Positions 33,277 through 41,980 of a DNA stretch of 64,000 nucleotides are shown here, piece after piece (position 1 is the stretch's first letter; the number at the start of each line of letters is the position of its first letter). Position numbers and translations under genes: made by a program. The DNA lies in assembly GCA_021810805.1 (NCBI GenBank), contig JAJZHW010000003.1:124001-188000 (forward strand). Direction: 5' to 3'. Source of the DNA: Nitrospirota bacterium. GTDB taxonomy: Bacteria; Nitrospirota; Leptospirillia; Leptospirillales; Leptospirillaceae. The notes below the pieces were generated by a model. That model was not told where the DNA came from and did not search any database. It saw only the letters and a list, made by a program, of their open reading frames with translations.

Positions 33277-34354
33277 CTCAGTTTACGCCATCGACAAGTC
33301 CTATGACGAGAACTATCGGGAGGGTCCCGTTTTTCATGGACGGATCCCCACAACTATCCCTCATGGCCCTCCGGTCTCGTTTCTTGGCCTTTCGGCAAAC
33401 AGCCGTCTTGGCATTCCGGCGGGACCACTCCTCAACTCCGAATGGATTGGCTTTTACGCCCGCATGGGATTCGATCTTCTTGTCTATAAAACCGTTCGAA
33501 CCCATTCGCACCCTTCCTATCCGGCCCCCAACTGCCTCTATGTCTCCGTGAACGGAGACCTCACCCCCGAGGTGCTTGGCACGCCCCTGATCGGCATTCC
33601 CCGAATGGAGCCGGCGTCGATGCGAGAGATCACCATCACCAACTCCTTCGGAATGCCCAGCCAAGATCCCTCTGTCTGGCAAAAGGACGTGGAGCTTGCA
33701 CGCTCAATGGTCGGAAAGGGACAGGTGCTGATCGTCAGTATCGTTGGGACAGAGCGGGAGGGAGAATCGATTGCGGCCAATTTCACCCGGGCCGCAAAAA
33801 TGGCCGTTGAGGCCGGAGCGATGGCCATCGAAATGAACTTTTCCTGTCCCAACGTCAAAGGCACCGAGGGACAGATCTTTCAGGACCCTTCTGCGGCGGG
33901 GGAGATCGCCAAGAAGGTTCGCAGCGGGATCGGAACGAAGATTCCGCTGGTGGCAAAGGTCGGATATATCGCAAGCGATCAGGCGGCTGGAGAGCTCATC
34001 AAGTCCGTCAGTCCCTTTCTCGATGGGATTGCCGCCATCAACACCCTCTCTGCGACGATCATCAACCCCGAAGGACGTCCGGCATTGCCGGGGGCAGGAC
34101 GGGAAAAGTCGGGAGTCTGCGGAAACGGGATCAGAAAAGCGGCACTGGAGGTTATTGGTCGGCTTGCCAAGGAGGTCCGAAAACAGAAGCTCCCTCTCTC
34201 CCTGATCGCCGTAGGCGGAATCATGACGGTGGAGGACATCGACTTGGCCCTTTCATCGGGGGCCGACTTTGCCATGTCGGCCACGGGCGCGATGTGGGAT
34301 CCTTTCCTTGCCTACCACATGAAACAGCAGAACCTGAGGGAGGAGCGTCCTTAG
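33263..34354 (+). CDS. Dihydroorotate dehydrogenase-like FMN enzyme
   Basis: A 363-residue TIM-barrel flavoprotein of the dihydroorotate dehydrogenase superfamily. Visible elements are the NSFGMPS stretch, the strand with NFSCPNV, where Cys is the catalytic base of class 1 enzymes and of dihydropyrimidine dehydrogenase, LVAKVGY, INTLSATI and the FMN-phosphate loop IAVGGIMTVEDIDLAL. The expected N-terminal barrel lacks the membrane helix of class 2 enzymes. The substrate may be dihydroorotate or another ring; a firm pyrD call is not justified because the N-terminal 70 residues differ from typical PyrD. It starts at GTG 33263 with AAGGAG before it and overlaps thrB by 14 nt. Confidence 0.78.
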   Translation: MQIPDSVYAIDKSYDENYREGPVFHGRIPTTIPHGPPVSFLGLSANSRLGIPAGPLLNSEWIGFYARMGFDLLVYKTVRTHSHPSYPAPNCLYVSVNGDLTPEVLGTPLIGIPRMEPASMREITITNSFGMPSQDPSVWQKDVELARSMVGKGQVLIVSIVGTEREGESIAANFTRAAKMAVEAGAMAIEMNFSCPNVKGTEGQIFQDPSAAGEIAKKVRSGIGTKIPLVAKVGYIASDQAAGELIKSVSPFLDGIAAINTLSATIINPEGRPALPGAGREKSGVCGNGIRKAALEVIGRLAKEVRKQKLPLSLIAVGGIMTVEDIDLALSSGADFAMSATGAMWDPFLAYHMKQQNLREERP

Positions 34355-35811
34355 CTGCTCGCCTCTTCCGGACCCCGCTCCCGTGTCAGGTGAGCAAAGT
34401 AGTCCTCAACCTCCTGCCGGTAGCTCCGGTAGGGGTCAAGCATGTAGAGGATCTCGCCTTCATCCACCTGAACCCCGAACCACTGGATGATGTAGTCGAG
34501 AATTTGTGGGTTGTCGAGGATCTTTCTAATCGCCAGGGATCGTCCCTGGGCCCGGGTCCCCACGGGGCCGTCGCGAAGGGCCTGGCGGATGGCAGATGGA
34601 GAGACGAGCCGTCGGTGAGTCCCCTCCTCTTCGAGGGGGTAGAAAAGTCCTGTCTCGGGATTGGTGTCGTGGTAGGCAAGGTCAAGGCTTTCCATCCAGG
34701 GATCCTGCCAACTGACTCCCTCCTCCCGGGAAAAGTCCTCGAGAAGCACCAGCTTTTGTGCCCAATCGACACGATCGGCCACAAGAGTCGGATCCTTCTT
34801 TGAGAGATCCGTCAGAATCCCCCGCCACCCATCAAGAACCCAATCGGTGTCGTCGCTTTCTCCGCGAAAGGCTCTTTCTGCCGCCTCATAAAAACGCTGT
34901 TGGATCTCCACGGCGCCAATCGTTTTTCCATCACTGAGCTCCACCACCCACTCCATCGACAGATCATGCGAGAGCCCTCGCACCGTCGCCACCGGGTCCG
35001 CAAGAGTCATCCGGGGAGCCTCTCCCCGCTCAATGAGTCCCAGAACAAGCCGGGTCGTCCCCACCTTTAGACCCAGGGCATATTGGGACATGTTGGAATC
35101 TCCGAGAAGGAGATGGATTCTTCGGAACTGCAACGGGTCGGCCAAGGGTTCATCGCGGGTATTGACGATGGAGCGGTTCATCTGCACCCACTGATAGAAG
35201 GTGTTGACGACATAATCCGCTCGTTGGGAGATCTGATAGGAGACTGTGGGGGACTCTCCCGGAAAGGGAAGTATCACGTCATTGACGTAGGAGGCTCCTA
35301 CGCGTCCGGCCCCCGCAAAGATTTGGCGGGTGGACAGAAAGACGACAAGAGGATCGAGTCCCCGTTCATTGAAGGGAAAGCTTCGGGGAACGGAATAGTT
35401 TTCGTGAGAGCCAAAGGTCGCAAGGGTTTGATGGTCGATGTTGTTCTTGATAAAGGAGACCTCTCCGGAAAGCCCCAGCTCCTCCAGTGCCTCCGTGAGC
35501 AGAAGATCTCCGGCCCTGTCCATCGCCACAAGGTCAAGGATCGTTCCACACTCGGGGGCCGCATATTCCACATGGCCCATATCCACGTAAAGGCGGCCAC
35601 CGTTACGCAAGAATCCACCATTGCCCGGAGGCTCATCGTAGGCTCTCTGATGGAGATCGATCAACCCGAAGCCTTTCTTTCGGAAGAGGTGATCTCTCAC
35701 TCGCCGAAACAAATCCTCCTGCCGAATCATGGAGGCTCCCTTCACCTCCGGATCCCGGATGAGAAGGCCAAACTCCGTTTCGATCCCGCAGAGGAACTTC
35801 ACCGGAACCAT
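34351..35811 (-). CDS. pafA: Pup-like protein ligase PafA
   Basis: PafA joins the C-terminal glutamate of Pup to lysines of target proteins using ATP. The 486-residue protein starts with the FLCGIETEFG motif (Mg/ATP-binding Glu11 and Glu13), then NGGRLYVDMGHVEYAAPEC, KNNID...GSHENY, SIVNTRDEPLAD, LLLGDSNMS and ESLDLAYHDTNPETGLF. A C-terminal DPYRSYRQEVEDYF segment matches PafA and not Dop, and the VDMGH version of the hinge is also PafA-like. It lies last in the cluster and overlaps prcA by 13 nt and the convergent dehydrogenase gene by 4 nt. Confidence 0.92.
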   Translation of the reverse strand: MVPVKFLCGIETEFGLLIRDPEVKGASMIRQEDLFRRVRDHLFRKKGFGLIDLHQRAYDEPPGNGGFLRNGGRLYVDMGHVEYAAPECGTILDLVAMDRAGDLLLTEALEELGLSGEVSFIKNNIDHQTLATFGSHENYSVPRSFPFNERGLDPLVVFLSTRQIFAGAGRVGASYVNDVILPFPGESPTVSYQISQRADYVVNTFYQWVQMNRSIVNTRDEPLADPLQFRRIHLLLGDSNMSQYALGLKVGTTRLVLGLIERGEAPRMTLADPVATVRGLSHDLSMEWVVELSDGKTIGAVEIQQRFYEAAERAFRGESDDTDWVLDGWRGILTDLSKKDPTLVADRVDWAQKLVLLEDFSREEGVSWQDPWMESLDLAYHDTNPETGLFYPLEEEGTHRRLVSPSAIRQALRDGPVGTRAQGRSLAIRKILDNPQILDYIIQWFGVQVDEGEILYMLDPYRSYRQEVEDYFAHLTRERGPEEASS

Positions 35812-36551
35812 CCCGGGTCGGCCGGGAGCCGCCGAATCCTCCCGGGGTTCTGACGATCAAGGAGCACCCCCTCCCACACTCGCTCGGACAGAATCTTTTC
35901 TCCGCACTCGACCGCCTTGTCCTTGTCGACGAGGTTTCCGGACTCATCCCGCCCGCGTTCTTCCGGGGAGTAGAGCGTCTCAAAAAGAACCCGCCCCATC
36001 ACAGGGAGAACCGCCGAAAGGTTGGTGGGGCAGGATGGAAGGAGGCCGCTCAGAAGTTGCGTCGTCTTCATTCGGGAGTCGTCATCGGCGGCCAGGACCG
36101 TATGGGATGATGAACGAAAGATATTGCCATCGTAAGAGACCTGAAGAAGGAGGTCTTGAGTGGGATTTTTCCCTACCTCACCAAGAAGCACATTGAGAAT
36201 GACGGGGGGGACGGAGACATCCTCGAAGGCTCCCTTGAGACGAGGAGCCAGGCCGAACAGGGCCAGCCGCTCTATCGTGACGTCGGAGGGCGAACGCTGA
36301 AAGCCTTCCACATGGGCCATTGACAGGAGATGACCTCTGACCGATTCGAGATCGGCCGGGTGGCCAACCCCGGCAAGGACCATGCGATCATAGAGTTCAA
36401 AGATCTTGGGGGTCTGCCGATGGAATGTGGCCAGAACGATTCCTTCGTCCACGGAGACCGCCAGAACGGGGGTTGCCCGGTCGAGCTGTGCCGAGATGTA
36501 GTCCCGTCTCTGGTGAATGGCATCGATCCAGCGGTAAGGCTCATCGAACAC
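35799..36551 (-). CDS. prcA: Proteasome alpha subunit
   Basis: The alpha rings of the 20S proteasome gate entry to the proteolytic chamber. The 250-residue protein shows the N-terminal DEPYRWIDAIHQRRDYISAQLDRA, corresponding to the alpha-subunit helix H0, and a beta-sandwich fold with VLAVSVDEGIVLATF and a GVGHPADLESVRGH segment. No N-terminal catalytic Thr is present, as expected for alpha. The start is GTG at 36551, overlapping prcB by 11 nt. The C-terminal tail is rich in charged residues. It is more diverged from actinobacterial PrcA than PrcB is. Confidence 0.88.
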   Translation of the reverse strand: MFDEPYRWIDAIHQRRDYISAQLDRATPVLAVSVDEGIVLATFHRQTPKIFELYDRMVLAGVGHPADLESVRGHLLSMAHVEGFQRSPSDVTIERLALFGLAPRLKGAFEDVSVPPVILNVLLGEVGKNPTQDLLLQVSYDGNIFRSSSHTVLAADDDSRMKTTQLLSGLLPSCPTNLSAVLPVMGRVLFETLYSPEERGRDESGNLVDKDKAVECGEKILSERVWEGVLLDRQNPGRIRRLPADPGWFR

Positions 36552-37365
36552 GCATCACCTCGCTTCTGTAGAGAGCGGCAATTTGCTCGTCAGCCACTGT
36601 GTCGAGGGAATGGGGGGTCAGGATACGAATCACGGGATAGATTGGATCCTGCCCACCAACGCCACCCGTGGCGGAATCAAAGTAGGAGGCCGTTTCAAGA
36701 AGTCGCAGAGAGAGCAAAAGGGCCTCATCCCGGGTGAGGGAGCGAAGGCTCTTTTCTCCCCAGCGATCTAGGAAGCGGAGGATTCCTTGAACTTCAGGAG
36801 ATCCGGAGCCACCCACAGAGAACTCGACCCCTTCGAAATGGGCCCCCAGTATGTCATAGAAATAGATCCGCACCGTCTCTCCGTCCCGAGCGATAAAGAG
36901 GGGGGCCACGGCGCCAATTCCCTCCACCGCCATCGGCAGATTGTCCTTCAAGAGCTGGGCAAGAATTCGAAGCTTTCCCTCCAGCGAGATCTCGGCCAGC
37001 TGGCTTCTGCGGTAGAACTTGAGGGAGTGGTCGAGGATCCGTCCCATTTCGAGAGCCATGGCGGGAGAGCCGGAGATGGCGAGCAATGCCGATCCATCGA
37101 TCTCGAGGATCTTGTCCACCCTGTTCGACATGATCCGGTTGGAGGCGGTGGCGCGGCGATCTCCTGCCACAAGGACGCCCTCGCTAAAATGAAAGGCCAG
37201 AATCGTGGTCCCATGAATCGCCCCGGCAAGGCCGGATCCTCCGGTTAGGGATGGCCCCGATGGAAAGGGCTCCGGCGAATGGCTGCGCAGAAGATCCGGA
37301 AGATATCCCGGACGTGGGGTGGGGGAGGCTCCCCCTGAAAAAGAAGCTCGTTCGAAAGGGTTCAA
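36541..37365 (-). CDS. prcB: Proteasome beta subunit (proteolytic)
   Basis: The beta rings carry the threonine protease activity. The 274-residue precursor has a propeptide of about 52 residues, then HGTTILAFHF, where autocleavage after Gly52 would expose Thr53 as the nucleophile. Other features are VLVAGDRRATASNRI (Asp and Arg near the active site), the Lys in RVDKILEID, SGSPAMALEMGRIL and the SVGGSGSPEV loop, followed by YFDSATGGVGGQDP, all typical of PrcB. It is translated 3 nt after pup and overlaps prcA, so all three are co-translated. Confidence 0.93.
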   Translation of the reverse strand: MNPFERASFSGGASPTPRPGYLPDLLRSHSPEPFPSGPSLTGGSGLAGAIHGTTILAFHFSEGVLVAGDRRATASNRIMSNRVDKILEIDGSALLAISGSPAMALEMGRILDHSLKFYRRSQLAEISLEGKLRILAQLLKDNLPMAVEGIGAVAPLFIARDGETVRIYFYDILGAHFEGVEFSVGGSGSPEVQGILRFLDRWGEKSLRSLTRDEALLLSLRLLETASYFDSATGGVGGQDPIYPVIRILTPHSLDTVADEQIAALYRSEVMRVR

Positions 37366-37368
37366 GGG

Positions 37369-37602
37369 CTACTCTCCCGTTCTTTGACGATATCGTTCCG
37401 ACTGTTTCGGGTCGACCTTCTTCATACGGTCGAGCATCCGATCCCGAATCGGTTTGGGATCAAGGTTTTTGGGAGCGGGGGCATCGGGACCTCCCCCCTT
37501 ACGGGTGGGAAGCGGAACCCGATCCTGATCCTCGATCCCGACAAAACTCTGAGGTCGGACTTCATGAAAACCGGCACCGTTCATGCTATCAGCTCCTGCC
37601 AT
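37369..37602 (-). CDS. pup: Pup/UBact-like small modifier protein
   Basis: A 77-residue, hydrophilic, probably disordered protein (Pro, Arg, Lys, Asp and Gln-rich) encoded between dop and prcB, the exact place of pup in other genomes. It ends RYRQRTGE. Ending in glutamate, it needs no deamidation before ligation, in contrast to mycobacterial Pup (GGQ). The ending fits UBact, the Pup-like modifier described in Nitrospirota and other Gram-negative phyla, and not the actinobacterial GG-Q/E ending. Two starts are possible: ATG 37602 with AAGGAGAGAGAA before it, or ATG 37584, 4 nt after the dop stop. Residues about 45-70 could form the coiled coil that binds Mpa. Confidence 0.82.
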   Translation of the reverse strand: MAGADSMNGAGFHEVRPQSFVGIEDQDRVPLPTRKGGGPDAPAPKNLDPKPIRDRMLDRMKKVDPKQSERYRQRTGE

Positions 37603-39160
37603 TTCTCTCTCCTTTTTCCTCCAATGCACGGACGATGGGCTCCAATCCTTCCGGATTTTCCATCGCCGCAATGCGCCCGACGAGGCGGGCGACTTCCCCC
37701 TCGTCAGCCTCGAGACAGGGGGGCAAATCGATCGCTCTCCCGCCCGAAAAAACAATTCGTTCCCAGCCCGCTTCCTGAATCCGTTCTCCGAAACGGGCGA
37801 GAATGGCTGCCCGAATGGGAGCGCGACCCCGCCCGGGTGGCTTTGACATCGCGAAGGGCACCTCTTCCGGGCGCGTCAGCCGTCTGATGCGCCCCTCCTC
37901 CTCTAGCGGCCAGAAAAGCCCTTCCTGAGGATCAATGTCGTGGTAGGCCAAATCGAGGCTCTGAAGGCCCGGATCTCCCGGAACAAGGGACATCTCCTGG
38001 GCCGCCCACTCGAGGAGCTCCGATTTCGCCACCCAATCGACCCTGTCCCTCAGGCGATGGGGATCTGCCTGATAGTCCTGAAGAGCCTGATCCCACTCCG
38101 CCACAATCCAGCGATCCTCTTCCGTCAGGATGCCATCAAGCCTCTCCCGATAACAGGACAGGATTTCATCGGCCGTCATCGTTCGTCCATTCCGGCACCT
38201 GACGGAAACACGACCATTTTGGGCTCGGGAAATCTCCCGAATGGTTCGGACCGGATCCTCCAGCTCCACCACCGGTTCGGGTCGGGCATATAGGGAGCCC
38301 AAAACCAATCGGGTCATCCCCACCTTCATTGCCGTCTGCCACTCGGACATGTTCGCATCTCCGACGATCAAATGGAGACGCCGATATCGGTTCCTGTCGG
38401 CATGAGGTTCGTCCCGGCTGTTCACCAGGGGACGGCGCTGCATGGTATCGACGCCAGTCCGCACCTCCATAAAGTCGGCCCTTTGGGAGATCTGATACCC
38501 GGACTTTCCGAGACCATCCTCTCCTTCCTGCCCGACCTTGCCCGCTCCTGTCAAAATGATGCGCGCCACCAAAAAGGCGGTCAGTCCCCGAACGATCTCG
38601 TCAAAGGACATCTCGCGGGGAAGAAGGTAGTTTTCGTGACACCCGTAGCTGTGTCCATGAAAGTCGGTATTGTTTCGGTAAAGGCCAAGAGCACCGGGGC
38701 TGCCGAGAACGGACTCGCGAAGGCGGATCGCCTCCCGGAGGATCTCTGTTCCCGCCCGGTCGAAGACAACCAGCTCCCGGATCGAGAGACATTCAGGGGT
38801 CGAGTATTCGGGATGGGTGTGGTCGTTGTAAAAACGGGCGCCGTTCTTCAGGATCCGGTCGCTCTTTGACTCCCGGAAGGAGAATCCTCTCTTCAGGTCG
38901 GATCGGACAAAGGCCTCTTCCTCCTCGTCCTGGGCCAGACGATCGGCGCGCCCTCCCCGGGCATCGGCACGGGGATCTTCCTCCTCATAGGCCCAGGTTC
39001 CAAAGGATGTCTCCCGGAAGGAACGAACGAGTTCCATCGATTCGACAACCGGGTCCGACTCCTCCACATCCCGGCGGATGATGCCAAACTCCGTTTCGAT
39101 CCCGCAGAGAATCTTCCCCGGAGGAAACTCCCGGCGCCCCCTGCTTTCGGCCCCCCCCAT
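37589..39160 (-). CDS. dop: Pup deamidase/depupylase Dop
   Basis: Dop is the PafA homologue that removes Pup from targets and, where Pup ends in Gln, deamidates it. The 523-residue protein has the ILCGIETEFG motif (Glu22, Glu24), NGARFYNDHTHPEYSTPEC (the DH-x-HPEYS form typical of Dop), YRNNTD...GCHENYL, LVNSRDEPHAD, LIVGDANMS and SLDLAYHDIDPQEGLFWP. The C-terminal WERIVFSGGRAIDLPP segment is Dop-like. Because Pup here already ends in Glu, Dop probably works chiefly as a depupylase. Its 3' end overlaps the longer version of pup. It starts 5 nt after the mpa stop. Confidence 0.9.
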   Translation of the reverse strand: MGGAESRGRREFPPGKILCGIETEFGIIRRDVEESDPVVESMELVRSFRETSFGTWAYEEEDPRADARGGRADRLAQDEEEEAFVRSDLKRGFSFRESKSDRILKNGARFYNDHTHPEYSTPECLSIRELVVFDRAGTEILREAIRLRESVLGSPGALGLYRNNTDFHGHSYGCHENYLLPREMSFDEIVRGLTAFLVARIILTGAGKVGQEGEDGLGKSGYQISQRADFMEVRTGVDTMQRRPLVNSRDEPHADRNRYRRLHLIVGDANMSEWQTAMKVGMTRLVLGSLYARPEPVVELEDPVRTIREISRAQNGRVSVRCRNGRTMTADEILSCYRERLDGILTEEDRWIVAEWDQALQDYQADPHRLRDRVDWVAKSELLEWAAQEMSLVPGDPGLQSLDLAYHDIDPQEGLFWPLEEEGRIRRLTRPEEVPFAMSKPPGRGRAPIRAAILARFGERIQEAGWERIVFSGGRAIDLPPCLEADEGEVARLVGRIAAMENPEGLEPIVRALEEKGERNGRS

Positions 39161-39165
39161 CCGGG

Positions 39166-40869
39166 TTATTCGATCGCCCGGTGGATCCGGGCCCCCGAGG
39201 AGAGTGTCCGGACCCGCCGGACATCCACCACGTCATGGGTATCGATGTCCAGAAGCCCCATCCAGTCGACGGCCACATCCGGGGGCGGAAGGATATCCCC
39301 TTCTTCGTACTCGCTATCCACAGCCCACAGAAGATCGTCGAGGCTTACCCCTCCCCCCTTCGACTCCTCGATCTCGCGAAGAAGGGCCTTCTCTTTCGCC
39401 CGCTGGACAATAGAGCCCAGGATGGCCCCGCTCGACAGGTCGGATCGGTAGATGGGCGTTCTGGCCCCGGAGCGCCGCAGGACCTCGAAAACAACATTGG
39501 ACTCGGTGCGCTCGAAAAGACGATCGCGAAAGGTTCGGAGAAGGGATTCCCTTCCCCCCGCAGAGGAATCCACCGGCACAGTCTCACCGAGATGGATGCT
39601 CAAGACTTCGAGGGCGGCATCAAAGGAGGGGCGGACCACCTTGATCTTCCGGTCGATCCTTCCCGGCCGAAGAATGGCCGGATCGATCATCTCCGGACGA
39701 TTGGTGGCAAGGATCACCATCTCGAACCCTCCCGGCCCCTCGAGGCCATCGAGAAGGGCGCAAAACATCGGAACGATGGTATTGTGGATATTGAAGCCCC
39801 TTCCGCTCCGGCGCGTCCCGAGAATCGCCTCGGCCTCGTCGATGAAGAGCACTGGGAAATCCCCACCAGCGCGGATCTTCTCCCCCTCCTCAAAGAGCTC
39901 CCGGACAATGCGCTCGGACTCCCCCAGCCACATGTTCAGGATCTCAGGTCCCTTGATATGAAAGAAGACTCCCTTCAGCTCCTTCCCCTTTTTCTGGGAG
40001 AGGCGCTGGGCAATTTCCCGTGCCGTCGCCTTTCCTATCAGCGTCTTGCCGCAACCGGGTGGGCCATAAAGAAGGAATCCCCGGGGAGAACGAAAATCGT
40101 AGCGGGAATAGGATTCCGGGTAGAGGAGAGGGTTGAGAATGGCCTTCTTGATCTCTGCGATAGCTTCTTTCTGGCCCCCAATCGACTCCCAGCCCATCCG
40201 GGGGACCTCGGCGAGAAGATATCCCTCTTCTCGCTTGCGCACCTTCTCCACAATGACCCGAGAGGAGCTGTCGAGGCGCACGAGATCTCCCGCCGACAGA
40301 GACTGTCCCTCCAATGCCTCGGAGCGATCCAACACCGTCCCCAGCTGGCTGTCGGGTCTATCGGAGCCAACCTCGACACGCCCGTCGGCAAGCTCCCGGG
40401 AGACACGAACCACGGGGCCCGAGATATCTGGCCCCAGGGCTCCGAGAACAGAAAGAGCCTCGTTAAGGCGGACCCGGTCTCCCTTTCGAAGTGTTGCAAG
40501 ATCCACCCTGGGATCGATGGAGGCCTGGTAGTCTCCCCCCCCCACGGAAATCCATGCCAGTCCGTCGTCGGTTCGACCCAGGCAGGTGCCGATTCGAAAG
40601 GCCGGTTTCGTCACCTTCTCCAGAACCTCGGAAAGACGCGCCGACTCCACAGAGAGCTTCTGCCATTCATTTTCGAACTCGAGCAACCGCTTCTTGAGCC
40701 GATAGGTCAGGCGAAGATCCTCTTCGCGCCCGTCGAGGTTGCGCAACAAGGTTTCCAGACCTTCAAGTATTTCAGCGAAGGGGCCCGGATTGCCAGGCAC
40801 CGATGCCCCTCCCGCAGGTTGCCCGGGGGAGGAAGGGGTCTTTCGTGTGAGCGGATCGTTCTTGTCCAT
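39166..40869 (-). CDS. mpa: Proteasome-associated AAA+ ATPase (Mpa/ARC)
   Basis: The hexameric ATPase that recognises Pup, unfolds pupylated proteins and feeds the 20S proteasome. The 567-residue protein has an N-terminal coiled coil (about 35-90), two OB-like subdomains (about 95-215), and one AAA+ domain with Walker A GPPGCGKT (269-276), Walker B LFIDEAEA and the sensor region LATNRPEMIDPAILRPGR. The C terminus reads RIHRAIE and lacks the GQYL tail by which mycobacterial Mpa docks on the proteasome. It heads the cluster; a 306-bp gap upstream separates it from the flavin reductase gene. Confidence 0.92.
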   Translation of the reverse strand: MDKNDPLTRKTPSSPGQPAGGASVPGNPGPFAEILEGLETLLRNLDGREEDLRLTYRLKKRLLEFENEWQKLSVESARLSEVLEKVTKPAFRIGTCLGRTDDGLAWISVGGGDYQASIDPRVDLATLRKGDRVRLNEALSVLGALGPDISGPVVRVSRELADGRVEVGSDRPDSQLGTVLDRSEALEGQSLSAGDLVRLDSSSRVIVEKVRKREEGYLLAEVPRMGWESIGGQKEAIAEIKKAILNPLLYPESYSRYDFRSPRGFLLYGPPGCGKTLIGKATAREIAQRLSQKKGKELKGVFFHIKGPEILNMWLGESERIVRELFEEGEKIRAGGDFPVLFIDEAEAILGTRRSGRGFNIHNTIVPMFCALLDGLEGPGGFEMVILATNRPEMIDPAILRPGRIDRKIKVVRPSFDAALEVLSIHLGETVPVDSSAGGRESLLRTFRDRLFERTESNVVFEVLRRSGARTPIYRSDLSSGAILGSIVQRAKEKALLREIEESKGGGVSLDDLLWAVDSEYEEGDILPPPDVAVDWMGLLDIDTHDVVDVRRVRTLSSGARIHRAIE

Positions 40870-41175
40870 AAGAAAAAGGTCCTCGTCGCATATACCGAGC
40901 GGAATCCGTTAAGGGAAGAATCTCCCTCCACCGCATCCGCTGGAGTACAGGGGTGAAATTCCAGTCGAAAAAGCCGGAAGAGTCTCGAGGGGCTTTCAAA
41001 AGCGTAATCCCTGAGCTGTCATAGAAACAGTCGAAAGAGCACCATCGGAGCTATGCGCCCCTCCCTCCTAACAATCCTGTCGGGGACCAGGGAGGGAAGG
41101 CTGTGGCTTAATCACCTTCCTTCATGCTAAAGCCCCATTGCTCTGAGGTCAATGATGGACGGGTGCGCCCCCAGA
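40870..41175 (-). other. Intergenic region (306 bp) upstream of mpa
   Basis: This should contain the promoter of the proteasome cluster, but no convincing -35/-10 pair was found on the minus strand. One inverted repeat, CCCTCCCT (41059-41066) against AGGGAGGG (41089-41096), is visible and could be a terminator of the flavin reductase gene or an operator. Otherwise nothing was seen. Confidence 0.5.
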
Positions 41176-41859
41176 TCAGAGGTTCTGGAGAATATGCTCT
41201 TCGGGGATGGCCCGCTCCTTCAGGACGGCAATCGTCTCCTCCACCATCTCCTTCATGCCGCAGACATAGGCCACTGTCTGTGGCAAGGGATGGCCTTCGG
41301 CACGGAGGATGTGCTGGACAAATCCTGAATGACGGTCCCAGCGAGTATCCGGAAAGGTGACAGTAACCACGACATCGATCCCCATCCGGCTCCAGGAGGC
41401 GAGGTCCTCCCCAAAGTACAGATGGTTCGGAGTCATGGTTCCGAAATAAAAGGCAATTCGGCCAAACTCCTGGCGGCGGCGCAACGCCTCGAGAAGTGTC
41501 GAGCGAAGTGGGGCGATCGCCGTTCCCACCCCCACAAACAGAAGGTTGCGGCTTTTGTGGGGATCAAGGGGAAAGCCATTTCCCAAGGGCCCCTCAAAGG
41601 AGACTCTCTCCCCACCTGTCAGGGAAAAGAGCTTCTCCGAGACACCTTTCCCAAGTTTAACAAGGATCTCGATATATCCCTTTTCGTAAGGCGGTGAGGC
41701 AATGGCAAAATAGGAACCCTTTTCCCCCTCCCAGAGAAGCTTGAGAAACTGTCCCTGGACAAATTCGATCGGCCCGGCATCCGGCACCAGCCGAAACAGC
41801 TTCACATCCTCTGCAAAAGAGTCGATTTTCTCCACCCGTGCGGTCATCACCTCAGCCAT
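41176..41859 (-). CDS. FAD/NAD(P)H oxidoreductase of the ferredoxin-NADP+ reductase family
   Basis: A 227-residue two-domain flavoprotein. The N-terminal FAD-binding barrel has YFAIASPPYEKGYIEILV (FAD-binding R/Y-x-x-S variant) and GPLGNGFPL; the C-terminal NAD(P)-binding domain has LFVGVGTAIAPLRSTL and AYVCGMKEMVEETIAVL. The size and order match minimal FNR-type reductases such as those that serve oxygenases, hydrogenases or dissimilatory enzymes. It has no iron-sulfur domain. It is divergent from the RuBisCO-like gene, sharing a 121-bp intergenic region. The electron partner is unknown. Confidence 0.82.
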   Translation of the reverse strand: MAEVMTARVEKIDSFAEDVKLFRLVPDAGPIEFVQGQFLKLLWEGEKGSYFAIASPPYEKGYIEILVKLGKGVSEKLFSLTGGERVSFEGPLGNGFPLDPHKSRNLLFVGVGTAIAPLRSTLLEALRRRQEFGRIAFYFGTMTPNHLYFGEDLASWSRMGIDVVVTVTFPDTRWDRHSGFVQHILRAEGHPLPQTVAYVCGMKEMVEETIAVLKERAIPEEHILQNL

Positions 41860-41895
41860 TCTGATCTACGCTCCTTCTTCTGGTTTAAATCTGCC

Positions 41896-41924
41896 TTGCA
41901 GCCTCGAACACTTTCGCCTATCTT
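41896..41924 (+). promoter_or_regulatory. Putative sigma-70 promoter of the RuBisCO-like gene
   Basis: TTGCAG (41896-41901), a 17-bp spacer and TATCTT (41919-41924), about 57 bp before the ATG at 41981. The -35 box is the same as in the oxidase-cluster promoter at 29248-29277. Confidence 0.45.
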
Positions 41925-41980
41925 AGATCATAACGGTAAAAACATTCCCCCTCCATTCACCCAAGCGACTTGAGGATGCC

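Noticed and set aside
39181-40956. Open frame of 591 codons on the plus strand opposite mpa
   Set aside because: Opposite strand of a well-supported AAA+ gene; no motif or ribosome-binding site.
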